NCBI GenBank assembly: GCA_019022495.1
Contig: JAFEKR010000036.1
Coordinates: forward strand, 186,001 to 250,000
Length of the DNA stretch: 64,000 bases
Source of the DNA: Epichloe hybrida
Taxonomy: Eukaryota > Ascomycota > Sordariomycetes > Hypocreales > Clavicipitaceae
Direction of reading: 5' to 3'
This document shows, in pieces, positions 59,876-64,000 of this stretch (the stretch's first letter is position 1; each line of letters opens with the position of its first letter). The position numbers and the translations under genes are program-made. A model generated the notes under the pieces. That model saw only the letters and a program-made list of their open reading frames with translations, was not told the DNA's origin and searched no databases.

Positions 59876-60921
59876 CTACTCAATGATGAGCTCCTCGCCC
59901 GACCACATGCCACTGGCAACCCATAGACCACAGTTGACAATTTCGGCGTACCTCTTGTCGGGTGTCTTGACAGTGGCAAACATGCGGAAACTATACTGAC
60001 GAGGGTCGATATCTTTTGGCTGGCCTGGACCGAGGAGGGCGTCCAGGATGTCGCATGGACCAGAGAGGGATCCCCGGGTTCGCATCTCGAGACTGTTGAA
60101 GGTCGTTAGTCGGGCATAATCTGACAGGTGAGATGGCATATGACGACATACATGGCAGGTGGTTGATCGGTAGTTTGCATGACAAAGGCTCCTTCAACAA
60201 TGCGAATGGGTCTAAAGCCTCGTGCTTGGCCCAAGTCATAGCCTCCAGCCTGCGCAACAATTAGAATGGGCTTGAGTAAGTTGTCATGCCCATCAGTCAC
60301 TTACAAGAACCCGACCGTTGCCAAAAGAGCCGGACCACTGTCCCGCGGCCACGGTCGTAATTTCCTTTCTGACCTTGTTCTCCACACGCGACGGCTCCGG
60401 GTTCAGCGCGACGACTATGCGGAAGTCGAACTCCAGAGCAGGCATGGGAAATGAAATGGCCGGTCTTGGAAAATGCGGCAAAGCTCTCCTGCATGATTCC
60501 TCTACACTTGGTTGACTGAATATGCTACCACTAGCAGAAAAACTACCACGTTAGTGCCGAGTGACAGACATGTATATGAAAGCAAATAAACTTATACCAG
60601 ATAGGCAGGTATATGAAAAGCCTACCTGCTGATATTGCTGCTCCCAGAGTCAGACATGTTATCGCGATATTCGCCATGTTGCGGTCGGCCCATGGGGTGC
60701 GCCATAAACTGGGTCGGATTCGTCGGGGCTGAAGCAGGTTTGGAAGCAGGCATCAGACATGGGGTAGTCATTTTGGTGTCCCAACCTACAGAATCACACT
60801 CGCCCATTCCGCAGTCCCGGTTGGAATTGGCCATGTGTGAAGGTTGAAAATGCGCTGGCGATGCAAAGTCGGTCGGGACGGATGTAGGAGGTAGTAAGAA
60901 AGCGTCGGTCTCGGTAGCCAT
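59876..60921 (-). CDS. DUF3237 (UPF0311-type) family protein
   Basis: Minus strand, four exons: 60921-60626, 60530-60305, 60249-60152, 60092-59876; introns of 95, 55 and 59 nt, the first with a perfect CTAAC branch site and TTTTTCTGCTAG end, the last with GACTAAC; 278 residues. Residues 1-130 are Ser/Pro-rich and unrecognised. From about 130: PALEFDFRIVVALNP, then GQWSGSFGNGRVLAGG-YD, VEGAFVMQTTD, ILEMRTRG, DPRQYSFRMFATVKT, and RYAEIVNCGLWVASG. This order is that of DUF3237 (family: LEFLFRLRV...G.F.GP.L.G.VLPGGADW...YVRNRG...YYFRT...YAWLNRAIFVASG). Function of the family is unknown; beta-barrel fold. No signal peptide. Alternative acceptors at two downstream AGs in exon 2 would also keep frame. 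Confidence 0.82.
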
Positions 60922-61786
60922 GTCTGTATTTTTTTTCTTCTGTATGAAAATATCCGTTGTTTGATGTTTACGTTTGTTCGAGATGGCGGAACTATACGAG
61001 GAACTGCAAAGTGTTTGAATGAAGGAATTGCGCGCCAGGTCCAGGAAAAGAAAAAGCAGCGATGCAGATGGAGGAGACGATCGGGAGTTGTCGATGTGGA
61101 GGCGTGGACTGAAGTACCAATGGTACAGTGGGGTGTAGATGGGGGATGGGGCGTCTCTTTTGACAGGGGGCAGGTAGGCAGGCAAGAGCGGATTCCGAGT
61201 CGCACTTGCCCAGAACAATCTCCGCAGCGAGACCACAGAAAAGACGCGGCCGGCATGAACTAGGGAAGCCGTTCCGCGTTCCGGATTTCCAATCGGTCGG
61301 TCTGCAAGTTGTTTAAACCCGCCAGCAAGCGCGCCGCGGACGGTCCGAGGCCGCGCGCACTTTCTCGTTTGTCCATCCCTTGGCTCCGGGAGTTGGCCAA
61401 AGTCCGCTGTGCATGTGGGGAAGGAACGAGGAAAGCCCAGCCAAGAATGGGCATGTCTCATCTCACACCTGCATCTCATACCTGCATCTCACACCTGCAT
61501 CTGACCCGTTGCGGGCACTTCAGGGGCCACCGCCGGACTTTTCGGCTCCTCACCTCCAGTCGATTATGATGGCTCCGTCGGGGCGCACGTCGTCGACGAC
61601 CACACATGTGTGTATGGGTTATACCTTGTACGGACTGAAAGAAGTTGAAGTACGGACGTACTCTGCCAGGAATGCGACCAACATTGAGATTCTTCAAGTG
61701 CCGGCGTACCAGCACCCGAAGCGATCTGATGATGAAATCTAGGCCACTTTGTGAAACCTCCCCCGTCATGTCGTCATGTCGGGGAG
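60922..61786. other. Intergenic region upstream of DUF3237 gene
   Basis: The DUF3237 reading frame stays open upstream to 61479, but that extension has no family-like content, and the A-rich stretch just before the ATG at 60921 suits a leader. Three tandem acctgcatctca units at about 61467-61502. A short plus frame at 61566-61742 shows nothing recognisable. Confidence 0.45.
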
Positions 61787-62369
61787 ATGTATCCATCAAC
61801 GCCGAGTAATTGCGTGGCCGAGGCTCTGTTCTCGGATGTGGATCCGTCCGACTCCGACCTGGGGTCGAGCGGCGAAGTTATTATCGATTCGACGATGACT
61901 CCGTAAGTGCCCGAAAATCGAATAACGTATCGCAAGAGTGGAAGCAAAGCCAGGCCGGAGTCCAATTAACGACACTCTGACGATGCAGGATCCGCAATTC
62001 GAGTTTGGGGGCCCCGATGCCGATGCTAGCAAACGGGGCGTGCAGGAGGAGATGCTCATTGCATGCCTAATGGAGAAGATCGGTCGGATCGTCCGAAAAT
62101 GGGCACAAGGCGACCCAAGGAAAACACAGACCCCCCTAGGATTTCTCAGCCCCATCAACAAATGGGGAACTGGCCGATTCCTGCATGTCACAAAACGTCT
62201 CCCTCCACACAATGATGCAGCCGCTCACAGCGCGTTCGCACATGCATGTTCCCTTCTTCGCAAGGTGACCAACCCAGCGTGCCAGCGTAGCTCATTTCAA
62301 CGAGATAAGCACCTCCAAGCAGCTCACGTTCCGGACCCTGCTCTCATCGGCGCCAGTTTCATCCTGTAG
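61787..62369 (+). pseudogene. Possible small two-exon gene, frames do not join cleanly
   Basis: An acidic, Ser-rich exon from ATG 61787 to a strong donor CC|GTAAGT at 61903 is followed by a plausible intron (CTGAC branch, ...GATGCAG) and then a protein-like stretch: DPQFEFGGPDADASKRG and a helix EEMLIACLMEKIGRIVRKWA. With this splice the phase is off by one, giving a stop 26 codons on. Either a one-base indel has broken it, or a 58-nt intron with GAG acceptor is used, or one exon is spurious. The frame runs to 62369 and so overlaps the 3' end of the Pop7 gene. Family not recognised. Confidence 0.35.
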
Positions 62370-62846
62370 AACAACGTCGTCCACCGTCTTGATCGTCTTT
62401 GTCCGCAAAGCCACATGGCAATCACCTTGCTGCTCGAACCAGCTCGCCAGACTGAGCGTCTTCTCGATGGCCTTCCCCGTGCCCATCACCGTGACGACCA
62501 GAGGTCGATGGCCCTCGCTCGCAGTGTTGGTGCTCCGCTTGAGCGCCTCCACGCGTGAATGGAGAGAGGCGTTCTTCGGAGCGGGAGCGGCGCGAAGAGA
62601 GCGAGTGAGTAGTTTGCGGACGCGCCTGACGGCGGAGATGAAGGGGGTTTTGGACGAGATGTAGATGGTGGGGGATCTGGATGACGATGAGAGCTGGGGT
62701 CTTGTGAGGGGGCGTTTTTGGACATGTGCGCCTGTTTCCCGGCCGTGTTAGTTGTACGTCCTATCTTCATGGTTGTGTCGTTAGGAAATACCTTTTGGGA
62801 TGGGGGCAAGTTTGTCTTGCTCGCGAGGTGAGTGCGAGTTGGCCAT
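62292..62846 (-). CDS. POP7: RNase P/MRP protein subunit Pop7 (Rpp20), Alba family
   Basis: Minus strand, exons 62846-62792 and 62731-62292, intron of 60 nt with an ACTAAC branch site; 164 residues. It starts MANSHSPREQ followed by KLAPIPKG and, across the intron, QKRPLTRP, a typical start of fungal Pop7 proteins. The Alba fold follows: IYISSKTPFISAVRRVRKLL, a helix RVEALKRS, strand PLVVTVMGTGKAIEKTLSLA, RTKTIKTVDDVV with an acidic loop, and SRVRNVSCLEVLISLK at the end. Pop7 pairs with Pop6 on the P3 domain of RNase P and MRP RNA in the nucleus. The frame is open upstream to 63086, but family length favours 62846. A housekeeping gene. Confidence 0.88.
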
Positions 62847-63339
62847 GATGGTGGCACGGAAATAGCTCTGTTGGGTATATCTTGGGCTGCCTTGTAATTT
62901 TGGCGGATTGGATCTTTCAATGTGCGTCGAAGCTGGTGGTGGCACGCAGAACACTAAAACAATTGAAAAATCGTCAGGAGTAGAATTGGTTGATGAACTT
63001 GGAGGGTCCGAGGATCCATCCAAGTCGTGGAAGGGTTTCGTGGTGGGGTCGAAATCCCAGCGAATGAGCGTAGTGCTGCTTTTCATACTTTTTTCAATTC
63101 AATGCAATGGCGCGTGTCTGTCTTCGCCGCGATCAGCTGTTCTTGTATATTTTCCTACACGTTTCTGTCTCGTGTTTCTCTATTCTTTTAATATCCTCTT
63201 ATATTCTACTCCGTATATAGTTCTTATTAGCAAAGCTCCCCCTGGATAAGACAGCATAGTCAAAAGTACTGGCTGCCGCCACCACCGCGCGACGTCCACC
63301 AAACACCTCAACGTATTTTTTTCGTGCTAAAATGTAGTA
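62847..63339. other. Intergenic region upstream of Pop7
   Basis: Open frames on both strands (62908-63249 plus; in-frame extension of Pop7 to 63086) show no family features. TACTCCGTA at 63207-63215. The promoter of Pop7 should be here; no clear TATA. Confidence 0.45.
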
Positions 63340-63517
63340 AAATGTAGTTTTTCTAATTTGCAGCCTAAGTACCCACTTTTATATATAACTACACTATAGT
63401 TTTTAGGTTATCTATCTAAAAATCAAAGTTGTATATCTCTATATATTTTCTAAGATTAGATATGAATTATTTGTTCGAAAAAAAAAACTACAAGATGTAG
63501 TGTAGTGCAAAGCTCTG
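63340..63517. mobile_element. Right end of a hAT family-2-like element
   Basis: Ends tgtagtgtagtgCAAAGCTCTG at 63517, the family-2 terminus, after about 170 bp of AT-rich DNA with tgtagt repeats. A left terminus was not found within a few hundred bases, so truncated or shorter than recognised. Confidence 0.55.
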
Positions 63518-63522
63518 CCTAG

Positions 63523-63990
63523 TGTTAGGTAGGGGTGTAGATGGATGATAAATAATTAGAGAAGAAAGTGCATAACTAGGCTAGGTAGCTTACGTTAGGC
63601 TCACAGGGCAGGTGTAGGTCTCCACACTAGGCCTTAGGGGTTCGTAATTGGTTAGATTATCTCAGAGACCACGGAGGTCCGGGCCTAATCTCTTGGAAGG
63701 TTGTGTACTAGCGAGACCCAAAAAGTAGCTTGGGGCGAGCCTCTAGAAGGGAAGGGATAGTGTCAGGTAGGGGTGTAGATAGATGATAAAAAGTATTCCA
63801 TTCGATTAATTAGAGGTGCAGACAGCAGCTGACTTTTATACCTAAAAGGTACATAATGCGCTATAGTAATAACTAGTTTATAAAGGTACTTCTAATATAT
63901 TTATCTTTACTAATATCTTATAATAGGTTTTATCCTAGTTGTTACGTGGCAAAACTAGCTCGGCCACTCTTAGCAAGGACAAGGACAAAG
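63523..63990 (+). mobile_element. TRIM-like element 3, plus orientation, partial
   Basis: An LTR-like start TGTTAGGTAGGGGTGTAGAT at 63523 recurs as TGTCAGGTAGGGGTGTAGAT at 63761, preceded by the purine tract ctctagaagggaagggatag. Between them lies the interior known from 15727-15982 (complement), from gtagcttacgttaggctcaca to ctagaaggg, but the tRNA-like part next to the first LTR is missing. The LTR differs from both other TRIM-like copies. The right end is not resolved. Confidence 0.6.
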
Positions 63991-64000
63991 TTAGCATTAT

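Overview
The window looks like a filamentous ascomycete (Pezizomycotina; family choice suggests Sordariomycetes, but nothing here fixes genus). Evidence: short GT-AG introns of about 46-140 nt with CTAAC/CTGAC branch sites, small secreted cysteine-rich proteins, a fungal tyrosinase, an Alt a 1-like protein, a KEX-processed PR-1-like CAP protein, and AT-rich blocks with the mark of repeat-induced point mutation (RIP): CA and TG nearly absent, TA saturated, every reading frame full of stops.

Layout. 1-20983: RIP-ruined nested transposons: a minus-strand Ty3/Gypsy element (1-3.9 kb), then a Tc1/mariner element split by several copies of a roughly 1.8-2.0 kb non-autonomous hAT family, one of which carries a full-length Ty1/Copia element (11867-19574), itself carrying a small TRIM-like element. 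20986-24267: a small balanced-GC island with three small secreted Cys-rich protein genes. 24268-45817: a second nested block inside one pair of Tc1/mariner-type inverted repeats: Gypsy with chromodomain, two LINE copies, two hAT families, a TRIM-like array and a 125-bp MITE. 46006-48397: two mariner-type MITEs around an Alt a 1-like secreted protein gene. 48.5-63.3 kb: ordinary gene-bearing sequence with a tyrosinase (apparently frameshifted), a CAP/PR-1-like gene, a DUF3237 gene, a possible small gene and the RNase P/MRP subunit Pop7. 63.3-64 kb returns to repeats.

The secreted-protein genes lie against transposon borders, as in a two-compartment genome. Apart from housekeeping Pop7, the recognisable genes suggest host or environment interaction (effector-like proteins, CAP, AA1-like) and melanin/phenol oxidation (tyrosinase). 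No operon-like or defence-system arrangement is visible. The most informative content is the transposon stratigraphy (exact target-site duplications at most levels), a TRIM-like family with a tRNA-like module behind its 5' LTR, an insertion that ends at the ATG of an effector-like gene, a half-RIPped LTR pair, and a dispersed 9-mer TACTCCGTA confined to the non-RIPped DNA. All exon structures are read by eye from splice signals and family resemblance; no search was run.
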